DNA of 64,000 nt from Streptomyces griseus subsp. griseus (GTDB lineage: Bacteria > Actinomycetota > Actinomycetes > Streptomycetales > Streptomycetaceae), in the NCBI RefSeq assembly GCF_003610995.1, contig NZ_CP032543.1, positions 4,650,001 to 4,714,000 of the forward strand, written 5' to 3'. Shown one piece after another: positions 17,005-25,761 of the stretch (positions are counted from its first letter, which is position 1; each line of letters opens with the position of its first letter). Both the position numbers and the translations under genes were made by a program. The notes beneath the pieces were generated by a model. It saw only the letters and a list, made by a program, of their open reading frames with translations, searched no databases and was not told the origin of the DNA.

Positions 17005-18657
17005 TCAGGTCGGGTCGACGCCGTGGCTGCGCAGCCAGGCCAGCGGGTCCACCGACGCGCCGCCGCCGGGACGGACCTCGAAGTGGAGGTGCGGACCGGT
17101 GGAGTTGCCGGAGCTGCCCGCGTACGCGATGACGTCGCCGGCCTTCACCGGGCCGGAGCGGATCTTGGTGCTGCTGAGGTGGCAGTACCAGGTCTCCGTG
17201 CCGTCGGCCATGGTCACGATCGCCATGTTGCCGTAGGCGCTGTTGTACTGGGTGCGTACGGTGCCGTCGGTCGCGGCCATCACCGGGGAGCCGTAGCCGA
17301 CGGGGAAGTCGATGCCCGTGTGCACGGACATCCAGTTGACACCCGCCTGGCCGTAGTACGCACTGAGCCCGTGCTGCTTGACCGGCAGGACGAACTTGGG
17401 GCGCAGCGCCTCGCGGCGTGCGGCCTCCTCCTCGCGCTTCTTCTTCTCCTCGACCTGCCGCTGCTTCAGGTCGATGCGCTCCTGGGTGCGGCTCGCGCGC
17501 TGGCGGAAGTCGTCGCTGCCCTCGGAGAGCTGCTCCAGCTGGCTGTCCAGCTTGTTGTTCGCGGCGACCGGCTTGACCGTGCTCGGGTCGGCGATGGCCA
17601 GCGAGGTGGTCTTCTCCTGCTTGTCGTCGTCACTGATCCCGCTGACGGAGGCGGCCGCGATACCGGCGACGCTCATCACGCAGGCGGAGGGGACCGCGAC
17701 GGTCAGGAGGGCGGACCGCTTGGCGGGGCTGCGGCGGCGGGCCCGGTTGCGCGGGCCGGGGGTGCGGACGACGGTGCGGTCCACGGAGAGCGGGGCGGGG
17801 CCGGAGGTGTCGCCGTCGTCCGTCGCGGTGGCGGCTTCCGGGTGCGGGGCGAGGCCCTCGTCGTGACCGGCCTCCTGGCCGGCTTCGAGGCCGCTGTCGT
17901 GACCTGTTCCGAGCTCGGAACCGATGACGGCGAACTCGGCGGTGCCGCCCTCTTCGTGCGTCTGCTGTTCGTACAGCTGATGCGACGTCTGTTCGGGTTC
18001 GTACGCGGCGTCCCCGGGCGTGGCGCCGGTGTTCCAGGCGGTCGCGTCATAGGCGCCGGTGTCGTACGTCCCCGTGTCGTACGCGCCGGTGTCGTACGCC
18101 CCGGTGGTATAGGCGGTGGTGTCGTACGCGCCGGTCCCGTAGGGGTCCGTTCCGTACGAGCCGTCGGTCACGTAGGCGCTGCCCGTGTCGTACGTGGCGG
18201 TGGCGTACGCGCCGGTGTCGTAACCGTCGCTCTCGTACGTGCCCGTCTCCGCCCCGTACGTGCCCGTCCCGTACGGCGCGGTGCCGTACGCGGCCGTGGT
18301 GGACCCGGCGGTGGGGAAGGCGCCCGTGTCGGTGGTCGCCCACTGGCCGGCCATGTCCCGCTCGGCGGGCTGCTGCTGCCAGACCGGCGTCGCGCCGGTG
18401 TCCCACTGCTGGGCGGCGGCGTGCTCCGCCGGGGCGGCGTACGCGTCGTACATGACGGTCTGCTGCGCGCCCGTGTCCCAGGCGGAGGAATCGTACGAGC
18501 CGGTCTGGGCACCATAAGAGGTGTCGTAACCGGAAGCCGCGTAGTCCGCGGTGTCGGAACCACCCGGGAGGGAACCGAAGAGCGGGTCGGTGTCGAAGCT
18601 GCCGGTCGATCGGGTGTCGTATCCGACGGGCCCGGCGTGGGGGTGCTGGTCGTTCAC
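17005..18657 (-). CDS. Membrane-anchored M23 metallopeptidase with Tyr-rich repeat region
   Basis: About 550 residues. A long N-terminal cytoplasmic region is low in complexity with many YDTG/YxTG units (roughly residues 100-215). One transmembrane helix follows (core LLTVAVPSACVMSVAG), then a Lys/Glu coiled coil and a C-terminal M23 (LytM) domain. Zinc-site motifs are HTGIDFPVG and GPHLHFEVRPGG, with a further His in WYCHLSS. All are present, so endopeptidase activity on peptidoglycan is likely. GTG at 18657 is preferred because a GAGAGAAG stretch lies upstream and longer frames run through the promoter. The repeat region may be a site of regulation or protein contacts. Confidence 0.9.
   Translation of the reverse strand: MNDQHPHAGPVGYDTRSTGSFDTDPLFGSLPGGSDTADYAASGYDTSYGAQTGSYDSSAWDTGAQQTVMYDAYAAPAEHAAAQQWDTGATPVWQQQPAERDMAGQWATTDTGAFPTAGSTTAAYGTAPYGTGTYGAETGTYESDGYDTGAYATATYDTGSAYVTDGSYGTDPYGTGAYDTTAYTTGAYDTGAYDTGTYDTGAYDATAWNTGATPGDAAYEPEQTSHQLYEQQTHEEGGTAEFAVIGSELGTGHDSGLEAGQEAGHDEGLAPHPEAATATDDGDTSGPAPLSVDRTVVRTPGPRNRARRRSPAKRSALLTVAVPSACVMSVAGIAAASVSGISDDDKQEKTTSLAIADPSTVKPVAANNKLDSQLEQLSEGSDDFRQRASRTQERIDLKQRQVEEKKKREEEAARREALRPKFVLPVKQHGLSAYYGQAGVNWMSVHTGIDFPVGYGSPVMAATDGTVRTQYNSAYGNMAIVTMADGTETWYCHLSSTKIRSGPVKAGDVIAYAGSSGNSTGPHLHFEVRPGGGASVDPLAWLRSHGVDPT
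18030..18285 (-). repeat. Degenerate tandem repeat encoding YDTG units
   Basis: Short imperfect repeats of a TACGACACCGG-type unit code for successive Tyr-Asp-Thr-Gly-(Ala/Thr) elements in the peptidase N-terminal region. Spacing is mostly 15 bases. Copy number is likely variable between strains. Confidence 0.7.
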
Positions 18658-18735
18658 CAACTTCTCTCTCGCCTCGGCAGCAGGACTGTTCTGGGTCCCG
18701 GTGAGGGGGGTCCCATGGGGGAAGCAGTGGCCGCG

Positions 18736-18765
18736 ACTGTACCCGGCAGTATGTGAGGACGACAA
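18736..18765 (-). promoter_or_regulatory. Vegetative-type promoter of the M23 peptidase gene
   Basis: Minus strand: TTGTCG (18760-18765), 18-base spacer, TACAGT (18736-18741), about 79 bases before the GTG. Good fit to an HrdB-type promoter. Confidence 0.5.
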
Positions 18766-18863
18766 TCTTCGGCAGGTTTTGCGTCCTCAGGAAACGGGCA
18801 ATCGGCCGTCTTTCGGTGGACGGCAGGCAGAGGCTTGGCCCTATGTTCGAGAGTTGTTCTATT

Positions 18864-19712
18864 TTAAGCGACAGTGGTCGTTCCGGTTGAGGGCGCTGTG
18901 CCCTCCCGGGCCTCCTGTGACTCCAGGGCGTCGAGGACCGCTGTGGCGACCGCCGGGTGCACCGGCAGCGCGAGATGCCCGATTCCGGTGACGCGCACGT
19001 TCGCGGCGTCGAGGTCGGGGTGGTCGACGCAGGCCGTGTCGACCGGGACCATCATCTGGTCCAGCTCGCTCCAGAAGCTGACGAACTTGGTCCGGCAGCC
19101 GGGGGCGGGGCGGCGCAGCTCCTCGATCAGCGTGGACCCGCCGCGCATCTGCCGCACGATGGGGTGAAGGCCGGCCCCGGGGGCGACGGCGGTGCCGCCG
19201 TGCGGGGTGCCGAGCGTGACGAGGGTGCGCACCCGGCGGTCGCCGCCCAGCCGTTGCACGTAGTAGCGGGCGATCAGGCCGCCGAGGCTGTGCCCGACGA
19301 TGTCGACCTCACGCTGCCCGGTGCGGGCGCAGAGCTCCTCCACATGGCGGCCGAGCAGCTCGGCGGCGGTGCGCGGGTCGCGGGTGAACGGCGAGTAGTT
19401 GAGGGACGCCAGGTGGCGGCGGCCGTGCCGGGCGAGCGCGCGGCGCAGCAGCACGAAGACGGAGCGGTTGTCGATGAACCCGTGGAGGAGGACGACGGGG
19501 CGCTCGGCGGAGGGGGCCCCGGGCAGCACGGGCGGCCCCGGGGATGAGGCCGGGGTGCGGCGCTCCTGGGTGAGCCCGAAGGGGTAGACGGCCAGGTGGC
19601 CGGTGAGGACCACGAGCTCCAGCACGGTGGCGCCGAGCAGCGCGGTGGAGAGCCGGGGGCCCGGCAGTCCGGGGAGCCGGGGCAGCAGGGAGAGGAGAGG
19701 GAGGACCTTCAC
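18864..19712 (-). CDS. Alpha/beta-hydrolase, lipase/esterase family
   Basis: 282 residues with an N-terminal hydrophobic region (about residues 1-45) that is a signal peptide or membrane anchor. [15 protein letters not shown] carries the oxyanion-hole [15 protein letters not shown] holds the nucleophilic Ser, and a late GHLALPVHP supplies the catalytic His; the Asp probably lies in the MMVPVD/VDHPD region. The LGTPHGGT segment is common to the triacylglycerol lipase/EstA-type group. GTG 19712 with AGGAGG upstream is preferred over longer frames. Probably acts at or outside the membrane; substrate unknown. Confidence 0.85.
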   Translation of the reverse strand: MKVLPLLSLLPRLPGLPGPRLSTALLGATVLELVVLTGHLAVYPFGLTQERRTPASSPGPPVLPGAPSAERPVVLLHGFIDNRSVFVLLRRALARHGRRHLASLNYSPFTRDPRTAAELLGRHVEELCARTGQREVDIVGHSLGGLIARYYVQRLGGDRRVRTLVTLGTPHGGTAVAPGAGLHPIVRQMRGGSTLIEELRRPAPGCRTKFVSFWSELDQMMVPVDTACVDHPDLDAANVRVTGIGHLALPVHPAVATAVLDALESQEAREGTAPSTGTTTVA

Positions 19713-19754
19713 GCCGACCTCCTGCACTGGCGCACCGGGGAGGCGGCGATGAGG

Positions 19755-19795
19755 CCGTACCACCGTGCCGTGCGGCTGGCGGCGCGGTGGTACGG
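19755..19795. repeat. 11-bp inverted repeat upstream of the lipase gene
   Basis: CCGTACCACCG (19755-19765) and CGGTGGTACGG (19785-19795) with a 19-base spacer, 43-83 bases before the lipase start. Perfect arms suggest an operator or a leader hairpin. No matching regulator is next to it. Confidence 0.45.
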
Positions 19796-19996
19796 CGACC
19801 TCGTAACGGCCCTCCCTGCGTCGGTCCCGCGCGGCCGGATTGCCGCGTTCCACGGGGGGGCGACGCCTGGCGAACATGTCCCACGTGTGATTTCCCCCTC
19901 CCCGCCTGCCGCGAAACGGCGGCTTGCGGGATGCTGTGGATAACGTTCGTTCACATCCCCGGCCCTTCAGGCGCGGGAGACCATGTGGAGGCAGTG

Positions 19997-20410
19997 ATGG
20001 GTGTGACCGGTCCGATCCGTGTGGTGGTGGCCAAGCCGGGACTCGACGGCCATGACCGCGGGGCCAAGGTGATCGCGCGGGCGCTGCGGGACGCCGGTAT
20101 GGAAGTCATCTATACGGGGCTCCACCAGACACCCGAGCAGATCGTCGACACGGCGATCCAGGAGGACGCCGACGCCATCGGCCTCTCGATCCTCTCCGGG
20201 GCGCACAACACCCTGTTCGCGAAGGTGATCGAGCTGCTGAGGGAGCGGGAGGCGGAGGACATCAAGGTGTTCGGCGGCGGGATCATCCCGGAGGACGACA
20301 TCGCCCCGCTGAAGCAGCTGGGCGTGGCGGAGCTCTTCACCCCGGGCGCGACGACGACCGAGATCGTCACCTGGGTGAACGCGAACGTCCGCCAGCCCGC
20401 ACAGACCTGA
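19997..20410 (+). CDS. icmB: Isobutyryl-CoA mutase small (cobalamin-binding) subunit
   Basis: 137 residues forming a single B12-binding domain. The signature DxHxxG is present as LDGHDRGAK, followed by the SIL segment and GGG in [10 protein letters not shown]. The size and sequence style match the stand-alone small subunit of isobutyryl-CoA mutase, which carries adenosylcobalamin for isomerizing isobutyryl- and butyryl-CoA. The large subunit is not in this window; in S. coelicolor icmA and icmB are, from memory, unlinked. ATG 19997 with GGAGG six bases before. It could instead serve a related acyl-CoA mutase. Confidence 0.85.
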   Translation: MGVTGPIRVVVAKPGLDGHDRGAKVIARALRDAGMEVIYTGLHQTPEQIVDTAIQEDADAIGLSILSGAHNTLFAKVIELLREREAEDIKVFGGGIIPEDDIAPLKQLGVAELFTPGATTTEIVTWVNANVRQPAQT

Positions 20411-20591
20411 CGCGCGGGCCGCGCGTGCGTGGGTGACCCGGGCGGGCACATGTGCGCGGCGGCCGGGGCCGATGCGGGCGCGCTTACGTGGCCGGGGTGG
20501 GCCGCGTACGTCGCCGCTGCCCGGTCGGGCCGCGCGTGGCGGCGTCGGGGGTGGGCCGGGCCGCGCATGCGTAGGCCAGCGGAAGCGGGGG

Positions 20592-22268
20592 TCAGATCGT
20601 CAGCTCCGCCTCCATCGCGGCACGCAGGCGCAGTGTGGAGACCAGGCGCTGGAACGCCTCCGCCCAGTAGCCCCCCGCCCCCGGCGAGGCCCCCTCCTGC
20701 TCGTCCGGGGTGGCGGTGAGGACCTCCAGCCGGTCGGCCTCGGCCGGGTCCAGGCAGCGCTCGGCCAGACCCATCACCCCGCTGAAGCTCCACGGGTAAC
20801 TCCCGCCGTCCCGGGCGATGTCGAGGGCGTCGACCACGGCGCGCCCCAGCGGGCCCGTCCACGGCACCGTGCAGACGCCGAGCAGCTGGAACGCCTCGGA
20901 CAGCCCGTGCGCGGCTATGAACGCGGCGACCCAGTCGGCGCGTTCGGCCTCGGACAGCACCGCCAGGAGCTTGGACCGCTCGGCGATCGACGCGGGCCCG
21001 GGGGAGCCGGCCGGGGGCGCCGAGGCCACGCCGAGCAGGGCCCGCGCCCACCTCGGGTTCCGCTGGCGCACCGCGGCCCGGCACCAGGCGGCGTGCAGCT
21101 CGCCCGCCCAGTCGTCGGCGACCGGCAGCGCCACGATCTCCGCCGCCGGGCGTCCGCCGAACCGCTCGTGCCAGACCCCGAGCGGGGTGGCCTCCACCAG
21201 CTGCCCGAGCCACCAGGACCGCTCGCCCCGGCCTGTCGGCGGAACGGGCGCCACCCCGTCGCGCTGCATCCCGGCGTCGCACTCGTGCGGCGCCTCCACG
21301 GCGATGGACGCACCCGCCCCCGTACGGTCGGGGTTGACGCAGGACGTCGCCCGGGCCGCCATCCGCCCGGCCAGAGCCGAAGTGGGCAGGGCGGAGAGCA
21401 GCTCGGCCGCCGTGGCGCGCACGTTGCGGCTGCGGTCGGCGAGCGCCTGCTCCAGGAACTCCTCGTCCCCGGGGCCGAGCCCGGCCCGCAGGGAGTCCAG
21501 GAACATCAGCCGGTCCTCGGCCCGCTCGGTGGACCAGGCCGTGGTGAGCAGGGCGAGCGCGGCGGCGGGATCCTGCGCCCGCACGGCGTCGAGGAGCGCG
21601 ACCCGCTCCGCGAACAGCCCCTCCTCCCACAGTCGGCGCACCGCCTCCGGATCGCCGGTGTCGGGTGCGAGCGAGCCGCCCGCGGACCCGCGCAGCGCGA
21701 ACTTCCACTCCGGGTTCAGCGCGGCCAGCCACAGTCCGAGCGGTCCGGCGAAGGCGAGCGCCTGCGGGCGCAGGTCGGTGCGGGCCCGCGCCGCGTCCAG
21801 CAGCGGCGGCACCAGGTCGGCCGGGGGCCGGAACCCCCGCCGGTTGGCGGTGGCCAGCCACTGGGGGATCAGCTCGGTCAGGTCGGGCGTCGCGCCGCGC
21901 CGCCCGGAGGCGGTCGGCGCGGCCCGGTCGGCGAGCAGCTGCGTGAGCCGGTGCCGGGCCCCCTCGGGGAGGTGCGGGCGCGGGTCGCGCGGCGCGGGCA
22001 CGGGCCTGGCCCCCGCCACGGCGGGCAGCAGCCCGGCCCGCCGCCGCACGGTGTGCAGGGCGGCGGCGCCCAGCAGCGCGGCCGGACCGTCGGCGGGCAC
22101 CGGGCCCCCGGGCACCACGGGCGGACGGCGGTCGGTACCGAGCAGCGCCGAGGTGACCAGCTCCTCCCAGGGGAGGGACGCGAGGGCGTGGGCTGCGGTG
22201 GTGGTCGGGCCGGTGGCGGCAGTGGTGGCGGACGTGGGCCCGCTCGGATCGGTGGTGGTGCGAGGCAT
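20592..22268 (-). CDS. DUF5691-type protein of the SWIM/MoxR/vWA set
   Basis: 558 residues from ATG 22268, preceded by GAAGGGGA. Mostly helical, with segments resembling HEAT-like repeats (RSRNVRATAAELLSALPTSALAGRM) and a conserved N-terminal WEELVTSALLGTDRR. This matches my recollection of DUF5691, a family found beside SWIM-domain genes. No catalytic motif or membrane segment. It lies 142 bases downstream of the SWIM gene on the same strand, apparently in one operon, and back to back with the MoxR-DUF5682-vWA operon. It may be a scaffold. Function unknown. Confidence 0.75.
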   Translation of the reverse strand: MPRTTTDPSGPTSATTAATGPTTTAAHALASLPWEELVTSALLGTDRRPPVVPGGPVPADGPAALLGAAALHTVRRRAGLLPAVAGARPVPAPRDPRPHLPEGARHRLTQLLADRAAPTASGRRGATPDLTELIPQWLATANRRGFRPPADLVPPLLDAARARTDLRPQALAFAGPLGLWLAALNPEWKFALRGSAGGSLAPDTGDPEAVRRLWEEGLFAERVALLDAVRAQDPAAALALLTTAWSTERAEDRLMFLDSLRAGLGPGDEEFLEQALADRSRNVRATAAELLSALPTSALAGRMAARATSCVNPDRTGAGASIAVEAPHECDAGMQRDGVAPVPPTGRGERSWWLGQLVEATPLGVWHERFGGRPAAEIVALPVADDWAGELHAAWCRAAVRQRNPRWARALLGVASAPPAGSPGPASIAERSKLLAVLSEAERADWVAAFIAAHGLSEAFQLLGVCTVPWTGPLGRAVVDALDIARDGGSYPWSFSGVMGLAERCLDPAEADRLEVLTATPDEQEGASPGAGGYWAEAFQRLVSTLRLRAAMEAELTI

Positions 22269-22410
22269 CAGGTCCCCTTCGGTGAAGTTCAGGGCGGTCG
22301 TGGCGGGTTCGGCAGCCTGTGGTGGGACGGAGGGCGGGAGCAGGACAGGGGGCGGTCGGTGGGGCTGGGCGGTGGCCCATGAGGTGCCCGCCCGAGATCG
22401 CCCGTCCCGA

Positions 22411-23865
22411 TCAGATGAGCCGTACGATCCCGTCCGCCGCGTCCCCGGGCGCTGAAGCGGCCCCGGACCGGCCCCCGCACCCCGCCCCCACGCCCCACGC
22501 CGCGAACGGGTCGAAGCCGCGATGGCCCACCTCGCCGAAGACCGTGACCGGGCCGCCGCCGGACAGGGCGACGAGCTTCCACAGGCCCGGGCGGGACAGT
22601 GCCGCCGAGGAGAGGGGCAGCGCGGACTCGCCCTTCGCGTCGGCCAGTTGCCAGCCGCCATCGGACGGCACGGGTATGACGTCCCGCACGGTGACCGGCC
22701 AGGCGTCCAGCCAGGGATCGCCCCGCAGCGCCTCCCCGTAGGCGGCCAGGGCGGCCGCCGTGGAGCCTCCCGGCGGCGGTGTGCCCGGCACCGGGGCGGG
22801 GGCATCGGGTGCACCAGGCGCATCGGGCCTCACGGACGCGGCGGGCATGGTGAACCGGCGGCCCAGATCGGCCCGGAGGCCGCCGCCCGGATACGGCGTG
22901 AGCTCGGCGTCGATCGTGACGCCCACCGGCAGCGCCGGCTCCGGGGCGCGGCCCGCCGCACCGAAGGAGAGCAGCAGGGCCGTGCGGCCCGACTCCCTCC
23001 CGTACAGCCAGATCCGCCGGGAGGTGAGCCGGCCGTCCGCCATGTCGTACTGCGCGAGGACGAGCCACCGGTCGCGGACCGGCGGGCCCTCGGCGGACAG
23101 GGGCAGCCCCACCCGCGTACGCACCGTCGAGGCCAGCGGCTCCGGCAGCCGCTCCCGGCCCAGCCAGGCCGTGTCCAGCAGATGGAGCAGGCCGCATTCC
23201 TCCAGCAGCCGCACCGGCCAGCCGGGCCCGGAGCCCGGTATGGCCCCCAACTCCCGCACCCGGCCCGCCAGTCCGGGCGCCTGTGCGTCGACCATGCGGG
23301 CTGCGGTCTCCTCCCACAGGGTGTAGCCCGCGCGGTCGGCCGTGGCGAGACCGCCCCGCAGCAGGTCGGTGAGGCGCTGCTCCAGCTCCAGCGCCCCCGA
23401 GGTGACCCGCTCGGCCCGGCGCTCCGCCCGCTTCCTGGCGGCCGCACCGTCGGCAGGGTCCGCAGCCTCCCCGCTCGCGGCGGCCTCCTGCTTGGACTGC
23501 TTGGCCTCCGCCCGTCCCCGGCGGGCCGTGAGCCACTGCTCGGCCCAGTCGGCCGGCTCCCCCTGGTGGACCGCGCCGTCGCCGGAGGCCCGGAGCAGCA
23601 GCAGCCCCAGCGCGTGCTTGCAGGGGAACTTACGGCTCGGGCAACTGCACTTGTACGCCGGGCCCGTGGTGTCGACCACCGTCTGATACGGCTTGCTGCC
23701 GCTTCCCTTGCACAGCCCCCACACCGCCCCCGATCCGTCGAAGCCGGTCCCCGACCAGTGCCCGGCCGCGGCCAGCTTGTTCCCCGCCTTGCGTGATGCG
23801 TCGTCAGGAGCCAGGGACAGCACCTGCTCCACCGTCCAGCGCGCCACCGATTCCGTGGCGGGCAA
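22411..23865 (-). CDS. SWIM zinc-finger protein
   Basis: About 484 residues. Near the N-terminus (about residues 60-85) lies a SWIM finger, with ligands in YKCSCPSRKFPCKHALG, the C-x-C-xn-C-x-H pattern for zinc and nucleic acid or protein binding. The remainder is Ala/Arg-rich helices and a C-terminal domain without recognized motif. Start uncertain: TTG 23865 has GGGGGAGAA upstream and begins close to the conserved WTVEQVLSLAP; an in-frame ATG at 23892 has no binding site. First gene of the operon with the DUF5691 gene. E. coli YehQ is a similar SWIM protein in a comparable cluster. Confidence 0.85.
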   Translation of the reverse strand: MPATESVARWTVEQVLSLAPDDASRKAGNKLAAAGHWSGTGFDGSGAVWGLCKGSGSKPYQTVVDTTGPAYKCSCPSRKFPCKHALGLLLLRASGDGAVHQGEPADWAEQWLTARRGRAEAKQSKQEAAASGEAADPADGAAARKRAERRAERVTSGALELEQRLTDLLRGGLATADRAGYTLWEETAARMVDAQAPGLAGRVRELGAIPGSGPGWPVRLLEECGLLHLLDTAWLGRERLPEPLASTVRTRVGLPLSAEGPPVRDRWLVLAQYDMADGRLTSRRIWLYGRESGRTALLLSFGAAGRAPEPALPVGVTIDAELTPYPGGGLRADLGRRFTMPAASVRPDAPGAPDAPAPVPGTPPPGGSTAAALAAYGEALRGDPWLDAWPVTVRDVIPVPSDGGWQLADAKGESALPLSSAALSRPGLWKLVALSGGGPVTVFGEVGHRGFDPFAAWGVGAGCGGRSGAASAPGDAADGIVRLI

Positions 23866-24046
23866 GGGTTCTCCCCCGTGAGATAGCAGCATGGGAACGA
23901 CGGTAGGGGCCACCACTGACAGTCCGCTCCGACCTGCGCGTTCGCTGCTCGGCGACTGATGTGACTTTACCTTCCCTTTGTGTTTTCCTGCGGTCTCCGC
24001 GCCCGGAACGGATCCGGGCCGCGGACCGATCCAGGGGGGATCCCAG

Positions 24047-24502
24047 ATGAAGCGCACCACCCGCACGACCGGCACCGGCGGCCGCCTTCGCACGGCCGCG
24101 TGCGCCCTCGCGGTCACCGGCCTCGTGTTCGGCCTCGGGGCCTGTTCGGCCGAGTCGGTGGACGAGGCGGCCGCCAAGGCGGTCGACAAGGCCGTGGACG
24201 AGACGTACGACGTCACCTACGAGGTGACCGGCACGAGCGTCGACGAGATCGCGTTCCACGGCGGGGGCGGCGACGCGATGGACCCGAAGCTGGAGACCGT
24301 CACCTCGCCCGCCCTGCCGTGGAAGAAGACCGTGACGCTGCGCGGCATCATGCCGCCCGCCGTGATGCCGATGGCGGTCGAGGCCGACGGCGCCGACGTC
24401 ACCTGCACCATCACGTACCAGGGCAAGGTCATCAAGGAGGCCGAGGGCGAGGGCATGCTCACGGCGGGCGGCTGCGTCGCCGTCTCGCCGATCGTGGGCT
24501 GA
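24047..24502 (+). CDS. Secreted lipoprotein, MmpS-like
   Basis: 151 residues with a lipoprotein signal: basic start, hydrophobic core, and lipobox LGAC (Cys about residue 33). The mature part has YDVTYEVTGT, LPWKKTV and the late VTCTITYQGKVIKEAEGEG, the pattern of MmpS-family accessory proteins, which have an Ig-like beta fold. No MmpL-type transporter is nearby. It sits between the two divergent arms of the SWIM/MoxR set and has its own terminator, so it is probably a separate unit. ATG at 24047 follows GGGGGGA with short spacing. Confidence 0.78.
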   Translation: MKRTTRTTGTGGRLRTAACALAVTGLVFGLGACSAESVDEAAAKAVDKAVDETYDVTYEVTGTSVDEIAFHGGGGDAMDPKLETVTSPALPWKKTVTLRGIMPPAVMPMAVEADGADVTCTITYQGKVIKEAEGEGMLTAGGCVAVSPIVG

Positions 24503-24513
24503 CCCAGGCCGCG

Positions 24514-24544
24514 CAGGGGTCCTGACCACAGGTCAGGACCCCTG
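24514..24544 (+). terminator. Intrinsic terminator after the lipoprotein gene
   Basis: Perfect 14-bp stem (24514-24527 with 24531-24544) and 3-base loop ACA, 12 bases after the stop codon, followed by GAAAGCC. It separates this gene from the MoxR operon. Confidence 0.75.
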
Positions 24545-24636
24545 AAAGCCCAGCTCGGGGCCGATTGTCAGTGGCATGGTGCACGGTGGGAACCACATCA
24601 GGTCGACCGATCAGTCGACGATCTGGAGGGGGATCC

Positions 24637-25761
24637 ATGACCGTGCCCGAAACCACCACCGCAGTCGGCCAGGCGTCCGGCGCCCAGGCGCTGCGCCCGC
24701 ACGCCGAGGACGCGTTCGCCGACGAGCTGAAGGCGCTCGCCGCCGCAGACGACCGCCCCAGGCCCGCCCGCTGGCGCCTCTCGCCCTGGGCCGTCGCCAC
24801 CTATCTCCAGGGCGGGACACTGCATGACGGAACGGTGATCACACCGAAGTACGTGGGCCCGCGCCGGCTGATCGAAGTGGCCGTGACCACCCTGGCCACC
24901 GACCGCGCGCTGCTCCTGCTCGGCGTCCCCGGCACCGCCAAGACGTGGGTCTCCGAACACCTCGCCGCCGCCGTCAGCGGTGACTCCACCCTCCTCGTGC
25001 AGGGCACCGCCGGCACCCCGGAGGAAGCCGTCCGCTACGGGTGGAACTACGCCCAGCTGCTGGCCCACGGCCCCAGCCGCGACGCGCTGGTGCCCAGCCC
25101 GCTCATGCGGGCCATGTCGGAGGGCATGACCGCCCGGGTCGAGGAGCTGACCCGCATCCCCGCCGATGTGCAGGACTCGCTCATCACGATCCTGTCCGAG
25201 AAGACCCTCCCCATCCCCGAGCTGGGGCAGGAGGTCCAGGCCGTCCGCGGCTTCAACGTGATCGCCACGGCCAACGACCGCGACCGGGGCGTCAACGAGC
25301 TCTCCAGCGCGCTGCGCCGCCGGTTCAACACCGTCGTCCTGCCACTGCCCGCGACGCCCGACGCCGAGGTCGACATCGTCTCCCGGCGCGTCGACCAGAT
25401 CGGACGCTCGCTGGACCTGCCTGCCGCGCCGGAGGGGCTCTCCGAGATCCGGCGTGTGGTGACGGTCTTCCGCGAGCTGCGCGACGGCGTCACCACCGAC
25501 GGGCGCACCAAGCTCAAGTCGCCCTCGGGCACGCTCTCCACGGCCGAGGCGATCTCCGTCGTCACCAACGGACTCGCCCTCGCCGCCCACTTCGGCGACG
25601 GCATCCTGCGCCCGGGCGATGTCGCCGCGGGCATCCTCGGCGCGGTCGTCCGGGACCCGGCCGCGGACCGCGTGGTCTGGCAGGAGTACCTGGAGACCGT
25701 GGTGCGCGAGCGGGACGGCTGGAAGGACTTCTACCGCGCCTGCCGCGAGGTCTCCGTATGA
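24637..25761 (+). CDS. MoxR-type AAA+ ATPase
   Basis: 374 residues from ATG 24637 (GGAGGGGGATCC upstream). Walker A is GVPGTAKTW; the Walker B position reads ARVEELTRIPADVQDSL, with Glu-Glu where Asp-Glu is typical; sensor 1 is IATANDRDRG and the arginine-finger region ALRRRFNTVVLP. MoxR ATPases act as chaperones that load metal or activate partners, generally with a vWA protein. One is encoded two genes downstream. It overlaps the DUF5682 gene by ATGA. The arrangement AAA, DUF5682, vWA plus SWIM matches my memory of E. coli yehL, yehM, yehP, yehQ. Confidence 0.9.
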   Translation: MTVPETTTAVGQASGAQALRPHAEDAFADELKALAAADDRPRPARWRLSPWAVATYLQGGTLHDGTVITPKYVGPRRLIEVAVTTLATDRALLLLGVPGTAKTWVSEHLAAAVSGDSTLLVQGTAGTPEEAVRYGWNYAQLLAHGPSRDALVPSPLMRAMSEGMTARVEELTRIPADVQDSLITILSEKTLPIPELGQEVQAVRGFNVIATANDRDRGVNELSSALRRRFNTVVLPLPATPDAEVDIVSRRVDQIGRSLDLPAAPEGLSEIRRVVTVFRELRDGVTTDGRTKLKSPSGTLSTAEAISVVTNGLALAAHFGDGILRPGDVAAGILGAVVRDPAADRVVWQEYLETVVRERDGWKDFYRACREVSV

